Assembly (NCBI GenBank): GCA_036971475.1
Contig: JBAIZL010000003.1
Location: forward strand, 111,403,570 to 111,467,569
Source of the DNA: Prosapia bicincta
Lineage: Eukaryota; Arthropoda; Insecta; Hemiptera; Cercopidae
Direction: 5' to 3'
Length of the DNA stretch: 64,000 nucleotides
Shown here: in pieces, positions 14,772 to 24,215 of the stretch
Position numbering within the stretch: the stretch's first letter is position 1
Layout of the letters: each line of letters opens with the position of its first letter
Translations under genes and position numbers: made by a program
Notes under the pieces: generated by a model
Databases searched by the model: none
What the model was told of the DNA's origin: nothing
The model's input: only the letters and a program-made list of their open reading frames with translations

Positions 14772-15164
14772 AAACAGCTTACACCCCAAGAAATGCAACC
14801 AAAAATTAACGTTTGGACAAGGCATTGACTATAAAATCTGCATTATAAACACATTAAACACTAAACCAAGCACAAGTAATAAACACACGGCCCTTAAATC
14901 TATCATACTAACGGAACCAACTAACCTCAATGTTTATAAATACAGATAATGGTAACTCTGTAGTACAATGAACTAACAAACCGTTGACAATAAAGTAATT
15001 TTATTCATGACAGAAACCAACATGACCAAACTCCATGTAGACCCTACACCAAACAAATAAAACTAGAAGAACCCATTACCTAATATCCACAAACAAAACA
15101 CACCCAGTCGCCCACTAATTAACTCCACACCGGCACCTTCACACAAGCCAGACAAATACAAAGG
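14772..15164 (+). other. A/C-rich segment between the piggyBac-like and Penelope-like elements
   Basis: The plus strand is strikingly rich in A and C (aaacaca, accaaac words), the same bias shown by the coding strand of PLE1 next door. It may be a piece of PLE1 leader in the opposite orientation, but no RT motif was found, so this is inference only. Confidence 0.3.
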
Positions 15165-15185
15165 TTTTAAAGGCTTTTAAAGTTT

Positions 15186-15285
15186 TTCGATTGAATCAAA
15201 GAGTATGTGGGATTTGTATTGGGTTTGTTCGTTTAATATTTTTGTACTATGTGTTTTTGTGTGACTTTAAATTTCATATTGTTCT
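15186..15285 (-). repeat. PLE1 inverted terminal repeat, left arm
   Basis: Reverse complement of 17,275-17,375, about 85-90% identical by eye, sharing gtattgggtttgttcgttta. It overlaps the C-terminal end of the PLE1 coding region. The hammerhead-bearing UTR expected beyond it (below 15,165) is missing on this side. Confidence 0.88.
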
Positions 15286-15429
15286 AGTGTGATGAGATGT
15301 GGGCATTTTTTGTTGATGTGTGAACATTCTATTTACCGATTGTATGGTAAATGTCTGTGTATTTGTGTCCTGTTTCTTTTAGTTGATGTTTAGGTAAAAT
15401 GTTAAGTTGGTGTTCTGTTTTGTATTCTT

Positions 15430-15515
15430 CGACTAATTGTTTATAACTGCGACCTGTTTGCTCACTGTAGAATGTGTTGCATTCGACGCAGTTCAGTTTG
15501 TATATGCCTGGGGCT
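15430..15515 (-). pseudogene. PLE1 GIY-YIG endonuclease domain
   Basis: The minus strand reads APGIYKLNCVECNTFY and then SEQTGRSYKQLVEEY. GIY, the two cysteines four residues apart, and the Y.GqTGRsf..R.EH-type segment are hallmarks of the endonuclease fused to Penelope RTs. The second YIG is changed to YSE, and the downstream catalytic segment is frame-shifted. In intact elements the domain nicks target DNA to prime reverse transcription. Here it is a relic, downstream of the RT as the family requires. Confidence 0.88.
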
Positions 15516-15779
15516 TATAGTTTATCTTTGTTGTAGGTGTCATGCAGTATTTTGTATTGTAAATTGTTATTAGTTTTGTATGCTATTTTGTATCCTTTTT
15601 TTGAAATTTGTGAGCTATTTGATTTGATGTTTTGTTTTTATATGGTGTTGGGATGTATTTATTTTCCCTATCTGTAGTGTTAATTTTAGTGTTTTTTGTA
15701 CATTGTGCAGTTTGTCTATAATTGTGGTGTTGTATCTATTTGTTTATGTTAAATATTTAATATTGTATAGTTCTATGTT

Positions 15780-17200
15780 TAGGTTTTCTGAGGTCACTGG
15801 AACTTCTTTAAGTCTGAATGCAGCGTGTTTGTGCTGGCTAGGGTGGTTTGGGGTGTTGTGGATAAGTGTGTCTGTTTTTATGGTTTTCCTGTAAATGTAG
15901 AAGCTGTTTGTTTGTGGATTTTTGTTATGGTGAGGTCGAGGAAGTTTATTGATAGGTTGGTTTCAATTTCTGAGTTGAACTTGATTTTTGGGTGTATTTT
16001 ATTATTGTAGGTGTGGAGTTTTTCGCATTGTTAGGAGTTGCCTCTGTATAGTCTTATGATATCAACGACTTATCTGTGCCTTTAAATTAATTTGCGTGTG
16101 TATTGCTTGTGATTATCTTGGTGTTTTCTAGGAAAATTTCGCTTAGGGCACTGCTGGTAGGACTTCCCATGGGTAGGCTATCTGGCTGTGAATAGTAGTT
16201 TGAGTAGTAAGTGAAATAGTTTAGTTAGGTTATGGTTTGGAGGATGTTTAGGATATCGGATGGGTTTTTGGTATTTTGTTCTGTATTAATGGGGTCTCTA
16301 GGATGTTGAAGGTTTCGGATATGGGTATGTTGGTGTACATATTTGTTATGTCGAGTGATAGTAGTGTTGAATTGTGGGGTATGTTTATGTCTTTTATTTT
16401 ATTTATGAGGTTTGTTCTGTTTTTATGTGTGTTTCTGTGTTTAAGTTATTAGATAGTCTGATTATTTTGTTATGTTTTTTGTTACTTTATGTTAAGGGGC
16501 ATTTGTCTAGTTGATGATGGCTCGGATGGGGACATTGGGTTTGTGAACATTAGAGAGAGCACGGAGGGTAGGTACTTTAGGGTGGATTTGTTTTAAGTAG
16601 TGTATTTTGTTTTTGCTGATAATGAATTCGGATATATTAATTAGTTTTATTATATTATTATTTATTATCGATTTATGTATTCATCGATTTTGTCATTTAG
16701 GCGGTTTGTAATAACAATTACTGTGTTGTTGCATTTTTCTGCTGTGGTGAGTGTGATGTTTAGTGTAGCTTTTTGTTTTATGTTTGCTGCGATTTTAATT
16801 TAATTGTTCACATTTTTGTGTTTGTTTAGGTTTTTTTGTCATGTCGAAGTGAGTTTTGGTCTTTGGTGACGGCTTAGTGTGTTGCTGTTTCAGTTTGTAG
16901 TTTAATGTTTCTATTTGTAATATTATTTGATTTTTAATGTAAGTTCTATTTCAGGCCTTTGTTTATTAAATTCATTTCGTGTTGTGTGAATTTGTTATTA
17001 GTGAGGTTAAATGTACGGAGGTAGAATTTTTGTGTGGGTTGAGAGTATATTGTGTTTTTGTTTTATATAATAGTTGATTAATCTTTTTATTGTGTTTATT
17101 TTTAATGTTTATTAGTTTATTTGTTGCCCAATTATTAGTGTCTATTATGATTTGTTGTGAGTTCGTGTCCGATTGTGTTGGCAAGATTTAGGTGAAATTG
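15780..17200 (-). pseudogene. PLE1 reverse transcriptase, broken
   Basis: Minus strand, in order: an N-terminal segment with NLTNNNFTQHEMNLINKGL-like words (near 16,950-17,010), VHKPNVPIRAIIN (near 16,515-16,555), LLSLDITNMYTNIPI with the first catalytic Asp (near 16,325-16,370), and QPDSLPMGSPTSSALSEIFL (near 16,130-16,190). The YVDD box follows and is mutated to stop-V-V-D (TAA at 16,070-16,072; D to V at 16,064-16,066). It is followed by IRLYRGN, FLDLTI and IHNTPNHPSQHKHAAFRLKE. These match the RT boxes of Penelope-like elements. Loss of the catalytic Tyr and one Asp, plus frameshifts, exclude activity. Confidence 0.88.
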
Positions 17201-17274
17201 GAAATCCCTTTGTTTCAGTGAGTCTTTATTTTTTTATACGGTTTTAATGGATTGTTTTATGTAAATTAAACATT

Positions 17275-17375
17275 TACACAATATGAAATTTACAGACACA
17301 CAAAAACACAAAGTACAAACATATTAAACGAACAAACCCAATACAAATAGGACACACTCTTTGATATTATCGAAA
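17275..17375 (+). repeat. PLE1 inverted terminal repeat, right arm
   Basis: Partner of 15,186-15,285. In the plus orientation it reads as the PLE1 C-terminus (NEQTQYK then LFDIIENLP), so it is a 3'-end copy lying head-on to the main element. Confidence 0.88.
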
Positions 17376-17422
17376 ACCTACCTTTAAAACAGTCACCGCT
17401 TGACCCAACATCTACAAGCAGA

Positions 17423-17467
17423 AGACACTGATGAACATCGCCACATGCGATTGAAAACGTTCTGTCT
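17423..17467 (+). ncRNA. Hammerhead-ribozyme-like motif in the PLE1 3' UTR
   Basis: Stem I 5' strand AGACA (17,423-17,427) is followed by core CTGATGA (17,428-17,434). Stem II ATCGC/GCGAT (17,437-17,441 and 17,447-17,451) closes a CACAT loop, then comes GAA (17,453-17,455). Stem III is the palindrome AACGTT (17,456-17,461), with C17 (17,462) as the predicted cleavage base and TGTCT (17,463-17,467) pairing perfectly with AGACA. Every invariant core base is present. One caveat is an extra A and a C.T mismatch at the base of stem II. Hammerheads in Penelope-like elements are established; activity here is inference. The palindromic stem III has no loop, so it would fit a dimeric form. Confidence 0.65.
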
Positions 17468-17500
17468 CAGTAGGTTTTTACAAATTTACAAAATTTAAAG

Positions 17501-18044
17501 TTCGGATAGTCATAAACTATTGTTAAAGTGAATAACTAAAAATCAAAATATTAAGTGGCAAAATAAAAAGAGAGTTTCCTTGGAAATTTTGAAATGGGCT
17601 ATTTTGTTTGTTTCTTATTATTTATTCGCTTTCTTTTTTCGTTTCTAATTATGGTGGTCTATAATTTCTCATTATATTAGGCGTTTAGGGTCACTCCTAG
17701 GTTGGTATTGCTGAAATAATGTAATCTAAACCTTTTGTTTTTAACCAAATAATGTTTTTAATTAAGTTAAAATTCTGGTAGTTTCTCGTAGAATAGAAAC
17801 GGATCTTTATTATATTTGCAGTGTTTGATAAAGTTCTATTATAAATAGCAATATGATTGAAATTATAAAAGCATTTTGCTGGTTACAGATGCAGACGTCG
17901 GGAGCAGGCTTCTGAAAGGAAAACATGCGACAATTTCTAGAGCCGGAAAATCATATTTTATAAATGACCAAAATTACTTATAAAGGTAAGTCTTGTACTA
18001 TTTGTAAGATTGTACAACTATCCCTAATAAGTACAGTTGAAATC
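17501..18044. other. AT-rich spacer
   Basis: The first 60 bases after the hammerhead continue the PLE1 tail (acaaatttac..aaagttcggatagtcataaa, shared with 35,625 and 49,725). Nothing else was recognised. Confidence 0.5.
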
Positions 18045-18445
18045 ATAAATCTAAAGTTGTGGGTATTTCGGTCCCCAAGGAATGTTATTTGTCATCCCTT
18101 GATGTTACAACTTTATTCACTAAACTTCCTGCATGTTTAGCTACTAATAGTTTAAAAACTTAGGTATTTAATAAGAGAACTCACTAAGTTTAATGAAGCA
18201 GGCTTTCTGGAATTAGTTAGAATTTTACATAATAATGCTTACTTTCAGTTAACAATGGAATTTACAAAAAAATTGTAGGCTCTCCTGTGGGATCTAACAC
18301 ATAGCCTATATAATCCAATAGGAAATGGGGGATCTAGAATATTTGGGAAAAGTAAAACACATTTAAGTCTATATTAAAAGCTTGCCTGCGATATTTTTAC
18401 TGCTGTTCCTACGAAAAGAACGCGTAATGCAGTCGGTTTAATTAA
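18045..18445 (+). pseudogene. Penelope-like RT fragment (PLE2 family), copy 2
   Basis: Begins upstream of copy 1 and therefore shows more: VGISVPKECYLSSLDVTTLF then TKLP (18,060-18,130), the RT box with the first catalytic Asp. FLELVR..HNNAYFQ follows, then NNGIYKKIVGSPVGS (box with GSP), and DIFTAVPTKRTRNAVGLIN (18,387-18,445), the region just after YVDD. The frame changes several times and the YVDD tyrosine/aspartate are gone. From 18,145 it is about 90% alike to 8,096-8,410. The motif sequence differs clearly from PLE1, so it is a separate lineage. Confidence 0.75.
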
Positions 18446-18544
18446 TACTAATGAATAAATATAAAGTTTAGGGTTGGAATAGAACTTAATATTTGTTAAA
18501 GGTGTTTTTAAATATATGTTATGAGGGATAAGGGGATTTTAAAT

Positions 18545-18720
18545 TTCCAGGACAGCTGAATGCATGATTTTCAGTTTTTAAACCGGAGGTATTCAACCCA
18601 ACAAGATGTTTCTTATACGGAACTAAAGAAGAAAGCTTGTATTTTCATCCGCTGCTTTCATTTTAAAATCTTCTACAGTTTTTTATCCGATGCTTTTATC
18701 TTCTACAGTTTAACAATCAT
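18545..18720 (+). repeat. SINE-like dispersed repeat, copy 1
   Basis: Shares a block (attcaacccarcaagatgtttcttatacg..actaaagaagaaa.cttgtatt) with 22,180-22,330, and more distantly with 45,605-45,755. The plus-strand frame at 18,560-18,757 is not conserved between copies. Confidence 0.75.
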
Positions 18721-19024
18721 TGGGACATTGAGTAGTGTTCGACTTTGGTTAATGTAAAGGGGGAGAATTTACACAGTCAGTTTTACCAACATTTCGATGA
18801 AATATCAGACTTTTTATATATACGTAGCAGAATGTAATGTAAAATGACGTGGTGCTAATAGTTACCTAATAGTATTTATTACCTTACAAATACCTTGTTA
18901 GTGAATCTCAAGAGGGAACGATATGCACCTCTTCTTCTGCTGCCTACTTGAAACTGAAAAGGCATGCAATCAAATTAGTACTTCCGTTGGGGCTAAGCTG
19001 CAACACTGAAAATGTGCCCTGCGC

Positions 19025-19840
19025 CACCTGGAACAAACCTGTGAAGCAGATTCTATTATTATGTATATTTATATTGTTGTCTTAAGGTGAGAGCTAAGTG
19101 GTCGTTAGGGACAGCTGCCGTCTGTGTTTGTTGTGGGTGAGGTCTGATCTACCCAGTGTGGATGTTGTATGTGCATGAGCCTGTTTGTAGAACCTTGTTG
19201 CTAAGTGCCGGTGGTGTTGTATGATGAAAGGTACTTTCATCGCTTTCTCCGTGAGGTCTATCTGCGTTGTGTGGTGATGGGGTCTGGTCTAGGAGCTTTC
19301 CTGGAGTTTGTTTGACAAGTCCTTACGGTTTGACAGGTATGAGCTAACTAGGTGTATAAGCCCGTTTGGAAATCTGTAGTCCCTTAGTTTCATTAAGATC
19401 GTAGTTTTCCGTTGTGCCAGACCTGAGCAAACCCCTTTTCAATGTCCAGGAAGACTACCCCTGTCGTTCAGAAATTGTTAAAACCCTTGGTTGGATGCTC
19501 CACCCCTCTCATCAGCTGATGCGTGGCCGAGTTGCTCAGACCTCAGTAAAATGTGTGTGTGGATATGCCTATTAATACAATTGTGTAGGTTTTTTTTCGA
19601 ATACCTTGCCCATCGAATTCAACAAGTTTATCGGTCTATATGAGTCAGGTTTGTTGTGGTTTTCCGGGACACCCATCTGCCCATTCGGGCCATTAGTGGG
19701 GAATAGTGCAGCGGTTCTCGCATGAAGTGTTTAACCATCGGCCAGATGGGTGTATCTGTTGTGTTTAAGGTCGCCAGTTCCGCTTGGAAGCCATCGGCTT
19801 TGTACTAAATTAGTGTCCGCCTAATTTGATTCTCAAGGCG
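19025..19840 (-). pseudogene. Jockey-like LINE: linker, RT fingers/palm and 3' UTR
   Basis: On the minus strand from 19,840: a linker (ELATLNTTDTPIWPMVKHFM), then NHNKPDSYRPINLLNSMGKV and FEKKPTQLY, stops, SNSATHQLMRGVEHPTKGFN, a stop, and TTGVVFLDIEKGFAQVWHNG carrying the first catalytic Asp (usual LDIEKAFD; here the second Asp of that box is Ala). ILMKLRDYRFPNGLIHLVSS then YLSNRKDL continue after a frameshift. The sequence then jumps to the 3' part shared with 9,185-9,420, so the YADD segment is deleted. Together with the fragment at 9 kb it covers much of the same element family. Inactive. Confidence 0.88.
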
Positions 19841-20929
19841 GTCAACAGTTGTGATAATTCTTGTTAAAAGATATCGTTAGGTGCTGCATACCAGCGGACT
19901 TACGGTGAACTATTGCAAACAAGAAGGCTTTATGCAGCACGAAGTCGAATACTAATAGTTTTAGCAAATTATTCATAAACCACTTTGACTTTTCTCCTTC
20001 GCATGGTATAACACTCATATAGTTTTCATCTTTTTCTCTCAACACTCAATAACCATCTTTATAATAAAGTGACTTACACCACTGACAAAGCCATACCGGT
20101 TCCTGCTGTTTTACAGAGAAATCCACTGAATCTGTGCAATACCCGGTATCTTCTCTGTCCTTCTCTGTTACAAAAGATTCAAGATATAGTAACTTAGATT
20201 TTAGTGACGAAATAAGAAGGGTACGGGGTAAGTAAGGGATGCGTCAACATGCACCCAGACCGCTTCGCCAACTTACCTCCTCACGCTATCTTGGGTTGAA
20301 ACTAATCTCGCTCTATACCAAAGTAAATAAAAGAATGAAACAGCAGCTTCTTTTGTAGCTTGATAAAAGGGAAATGACGTGGTTTGTGCTTAAATACTTA
20401 GAAGTTAGAGCAATGGTGTTAATAAAATATTACTTGTAGTAACAAATATTTACTTAATTTTTTGTAAAACAAACAATCCCTAACACTCACGAAACAACTA
20501 AGAATCTAGATCTCAGAATGAGTCCACACTGTTGTGAACTCATTAACATAGAATTAGAAGCCATTGCGCCAACTTACCCGTGTGACAAGTAGCCCTTGTC
20601 TCCTACTTATAGGTGCAACAATAACAAAACCTTTATGGTTACAAAATAAGATAAGGGTAAGTCCCTTATATGATACATCGCACCTTGCCTTGTTCTATAA
20701 ACTACTTTTTATAATGAAAACATTATATACATAAATCCAATTGTAAAACCTCGATGTTTATTTTGGGTTTAAGTATTGTTTATACGGAGGCTGTACAATT
20801 TGCATGTGGACGATTTACCTTTAAGGATTTTACTATCTAATGCAAATATACTTACGTCCCTCATAGAAAGTAAAGTAAGGTTTGTCTAATACTGTAAACT
20901 TATATTAGGAATGGTTGGCGGCTTAGATC
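19841..20929. other. Intergenic without recognisable feature
   Basis: Short frames only (for example minus 19,842-20,045) with no domain. Nothing repeated elsewhere in the window was noticed apart from a tgacgtggt phrase near 20,375. Confidence 0.5.
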
Positions 20930-21003
20930 TAACGCTGATGGCATTTTGGACCCCAATGAGTATTATTTCTCATCCCTTCATGTAACCTATTTATTCAATA
21001 ACA
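20930..21003 (+). pseudogene. Penelope-like RT box fragment (PLE2 family), copy 3
   Basis: 20,938-21,003 reads GILDPNEYYFSSLHVTYLFN, aligning with PKECYLSSLDVTTLF of the copy at 18 kb. The catalytic Asp is changed to His. The fragment is cut off by the foldback element that starts at about 21,020. Confidence 0.5.
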
Positions 21004-21019
21004 AAGGACCTCTCCAAGT

Positions 21020-21590
21020 TTTTCTATTTATACTCATCATCACTAAGTTTTCGATTTTTTTATTTGTAATGAAAAATAAAAAACTAAATAACTGTGTTTT
21101 CAATATACCACGCTTTTAAAACTGACTAAAATGTATAAAATAATTTTGCATGGCCCTTCTACAATTTTGAGGGAGAATTGTTAGTAACTTTGGATATGTT
21201 TGTAATATTTGGAGGGGAAAAGGTGGGGCGCTGCCAGTAAATAATACAAGTAAAGAACCCATGATGAGGGCACAGAGAATGAAATAAATTACAGTCAATG
21301 CCATTTCCAATTCACTGAAACCGTCTGTGAATATTTTCGGATTCTCTACTAGCATTATTTACTGACTGCACCCCACGTTTTTTCATCCAAGTATTAAAAA
21401 TATAGGCTATCCATAGCCACTAACAATTCTGCCTCAACGTTATAGATGGGCCATGAAAAATTATGTTATACATTTTAGTCAGTTTTAAAAGCGTGGTATA
21501 TCGAAAAAAACATTTATTTAACCTATTATTTTTCATTACAAATTAAAAAAAAATTGAAAACTTAGTGATAATGAGTATAAATGGAAAACT
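21020..21590. mobile_element. Foldback/MITE with about 230-bp terminal inverted repeats, copy 1
   Basis: Left arm about 21,020-21,250 and right arm about 21,350-21,590 are reverse complements for almost their whole length: tatactcat.atcactaagtttt, the rayataccacgcttttaaaac block, agaattgttagt, and ccagtaaataat. They leave only about 100 bases of unpaired centre. A second copy lies at 44,256-44,735. No transposase is present; the minus-strand frame at 21,116-21,355 spans arm and centre and is a by-product. It inserted directly after, or into, the PLE2 fragment. Confidence 0.85.
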
Positions 21591-22179
21591 TACAGAATTA
21601 TGATGAGACTCTGTGAGGGACATATATAAGAGTTGTAAGCCTACATGTGGCTTGTGTTGCTGGCAAGGTGAGCAGTGTGGCTTGGGAGTATTGTTTGCTC
21701 TTGCTTGAGCAAGTCGAGGCACGCAATCGGTCGGAAGAATTTTCGTTACCCGTTTCACATGGCCTCACTTGAGCATTTCTTTTGTTATTATCTCCAAGGT
21801 CGATCTTGTGCTGTTCTTCGGGGTGTTCTATATCTCGCTTACAGCGTTTGGCTAATCGTGCAACCTTACCCGCTTCAGGTTCCTGTTGCAGCCCAACTTG
21901 CCGTGTTTGCCTTTCCTCGTTGTGCAGCCGTCAATTTAACCATTGTAAAGATTGTTACAAACGCAACATTCACGCCCACACTTAGCATAAAATTAAATGC
22001 TCGTTTGACGGGGAAAGCCTGGCCACTATGCACTATCACCTATCATGTGGTTATGACAGATATACAAAATTTAAGGTTAGAATAAAACTTAATACTTTTT
22101 TAGGTAGAACACTTGTACAGGATGATATATTAAATAACGGTTTAGAAATTGTACGCACTGTTAGCTATAAAAACAGCCT
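21591..22179. other. Unassigned segment with short overlapping frames
   Basis: Open frames at 21,675-22,085 and 21,782-21,985 (plus) and 21,543-21,758 (minus) overlap each other. Base composition is higher in GC than its surroundings (21,640-22,060), so decayed coding DNA is possible, but I recognise no motif. Confidence 0.35.
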
Positions 22180-22330
22180 GATTTTACATTTCCAGGATTG
22201 ACGAATGCAAAGTTTTTTATTTATAAACGGTCAAATCTCTGGAAATATTCAACCCAGCAAGATGTTTCTTATACGAAACTAAAGAAGAAATCTTGTATTT
22301 GTATCCGGGGTTGTCATTCTAAAAAAATCT
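22180..22330 (+). repeat. SINE-like dispersed repeat, copy 2
   Basis: Matches 18,545-18,720 through the attcaacccagcaagatgttt block and flanking text. Confidence 0.75.
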
Positions 22331-22479
22331 TTTACAGTCTTTGAGTAAACATAAAAATAAGTGAATAAATAGACAATTCCATATTAAAATCTTAATGAAT
22401 ACCTTTCGTAAAAATATTGTTATATTCAATGGGTATTTCAAGTGATAGGGTAATGTAGCTTATAAGTTACTTTAATGAC

Positions 22480-22845
22480 AGACAGCATAGTGAACATAAA
22501 CCTAAAGTCAAAAAGGGATATAGATCCGAACATTGATGTTTTTTCAACCAGGATCTGGACCCTCAAAACCCGCCGAGCCCTCGTGGCAGCCAACCTCTAG
22601 CGAGTAACCTCTATCTCACATGCACATGCGGTTAGTATCCCTACCCCAAGTGGAGGTGAGCCAAGCAGAGGACGACTTGGAAAAGCTCCCAGAGCCCCCT
22701 GCATCGTGCAGTGCGGTAAGGCGAGTTGGTGGGACGCCCGACACGCGCACACAGGTACATGTACACAAGTACTGCTGCTACACACGTGCACACTAGCAAA
22801 CCTAACGTGTTGCAGACTTAATGCGATATGTTGCATTGTCATCCA
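22480..22845. repeat. Fragments of the composite repeat (A/B junction)
   Basis: 22,480-22,545 matches 47,572-47,640 and 62,905-62,970 (gacag..agcatagtgaacataaacc). 22,640-22,735 matches the start of module B (gaaaagctcccagagccccctgc, then atcgtgcagtgcg and aaggygagttg). The rest to 22,845 is CA-rich. The minus frame here resembles frames from other B copies only because the DNA is repeated. Confidence 0.65.
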
Positions 22846-22849
22846 TTCC

Positions 22850-24215
22850 TGAATGTAAGTAAAATTTCAAGTCTGTTTCTTCAAGTCTGTAGCTCCTCAA
22901 TCAAATTTCATTTGAGTCTCTAGCTCATCACCCAAGTTAGATTTGTTTAAATAACCCTGCTTTAAACAAATGTAGAGACCAGAAAGCTAGTTAATATTTC
23001 ATTGTTATCTGATTCTGACCTATATTTAAAATAAGTTTCTAGCTCATTGGAAAGTAATTTCACTCTGACAGACAGACAGATGTGACGGAATCCGAACTAA
23101 TAAAAACGTAGTAAAATCAGATTTTTTTGGTACAAGATAGTTCAGATCTAATTGGTACAAGATTGATTTATGCAGTACAAATCCGTTCGAAAATTACTCG
23201 TTTTCTATAACTAATTACTCAAACACTGTTAATTATATTTAAAAATTGCAGACAATAAATAAAAATTGATATAAAAATTTGGTATAATATAAATCTTTTG
23301 TTAAGTATTTCCAGAGATATGACTGTTTTAAAACGCCTTGCAAGTGCAACCAGTAAATGTAATCTGGCGGTTTTTATCACTTTAAACACGTAAAACTCTT
23401 ACTGGGCTTAAATTTTCACAACTTGTTTCTTAATTGATTTCATCTTTCCAGTTGTATAAAAGTAACAAAAAACCTTGCATTTCCTTGGACTTATTATTTG
23501 TTAAATCAAGTTTATATGTACATCTGAAGATGAGAAATGAATAAAGAAACGATTTATCAAATTTAGAGCTCGACGTCATAAACAGTTAGGAATTACAAGC
23601 GTTTATAGTGAAAAAAAATGATTTTCCTCTGATTTTACATTTCCAGGTTTGCATAATCAGCCCTGTACTTTGTGCTATAAAGCTCACCTATTCCTTCTAG
23701 CGGGGGACAACTAGGCCATGCCCCTAATTCCACACACCCTCCCTTATCCTTCCTTCTACAAAGGATATCAGGGTAAACAACCTTGAATACCTAAATAAAG
23801 TAGCTTTTTTGCCAAGTGATACCAATCGTAATAAATTAATAAACCTTAAGATGTACAACACGTGTCCTGCAAGCCTCAATAATAAGTTCATCTATCTCAG
23901 GTACGCACCGCGGCCACATGATATAATGATCTTCCATATGTCCTGCACCAAGGCCAGTCTAGTCAAACTTTTGTGAAAGCCTTATCTTGAAACAGTTTGT
24001 TAATATTAAAACCCGCAACAGTTAACTTGCCAAATATAAACAAAGATACTTTAAAGTCAATTCCTACTTAGGTCGACCAAGAACAGTTTTATTTTAGTTA
24101 CATTTTATTAAATAACTTCCTGACCCTAATATTACTTTTCCTTGATCTTATTAATTGTTAAATCAAGTTTACATGTACATCGGAAGATGAGAAATGCATA
24201 AAGAAACGATTTGAG
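22850..24215 (+). repeat. Long LINE/SINE-tail-like repeat R5, copy 1
   Basis: Colinear with 44,755-46,290. Landmarks: caagtctgtagctyctcaa, the tgacagacagacagrtgtgacgga block, gagatatgac.gttttaaaacgccttgcaagtgcaacc, tctagcgggggacaactagg, and ccaaggccagtctagtcaaac. The 'caagtctctagctcat ... gacagacagacag' tail style is common at 3' ends of RTE-type elements and their SINEs; that class is inference. Within it, 23,455-23,560 and 24,110-24,215 are a local duplication (ttgttaaatcaagttta..gatgagaaatg.ataaagaaacgattt). No protein domain found. Confidence 0.8.

Larger units (their letters stand above)
15165..17500 (-). mobile_element. Penelope-like retroelement PLE1 with inverted 3'-end copy
   Basis: The core runs on the minus strand from about 17,270 to 15,165: RT, linker, then GIY-YIG endonuclease. 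That order is diagnostic of endonuclease-containing Penelope-like elements. The last about 100 bases of the coding end (15,186-15,285) reappear inverted at 17,275-17,375. There, on the plus strand, they continue through the C-terminal codons (LFDIIENLPLKQSPLDPTST, stop) into a 3' UTR with a hammerhead-like motif. Inverted terminal fragments of this kind are a known PLE trait. Total length about 2.3 kb is close to a full PLE, but stops, frameshifts and a destroyed catalytic box make it inactive. Related fragments lie at 35,590-35,717, 48,241-48,460 and 49,735-49,780. Confidence 0.88.

Noticed and set aside
21116..21355. 79-residue minus-strand frame with hydrophobic stretch
   Set aside because: Lies across the arm and centre of the foldback element; not open in the second copy.
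23512..23560. ctgaagatgagaaatg..aaagaaacgattt, fitting CUGANGA...GAAA
   Set aside because: The sequence between the two boxes cannot form stem II and no stem I pairing was found; the duplicate at 24,163 has cggaagatg.
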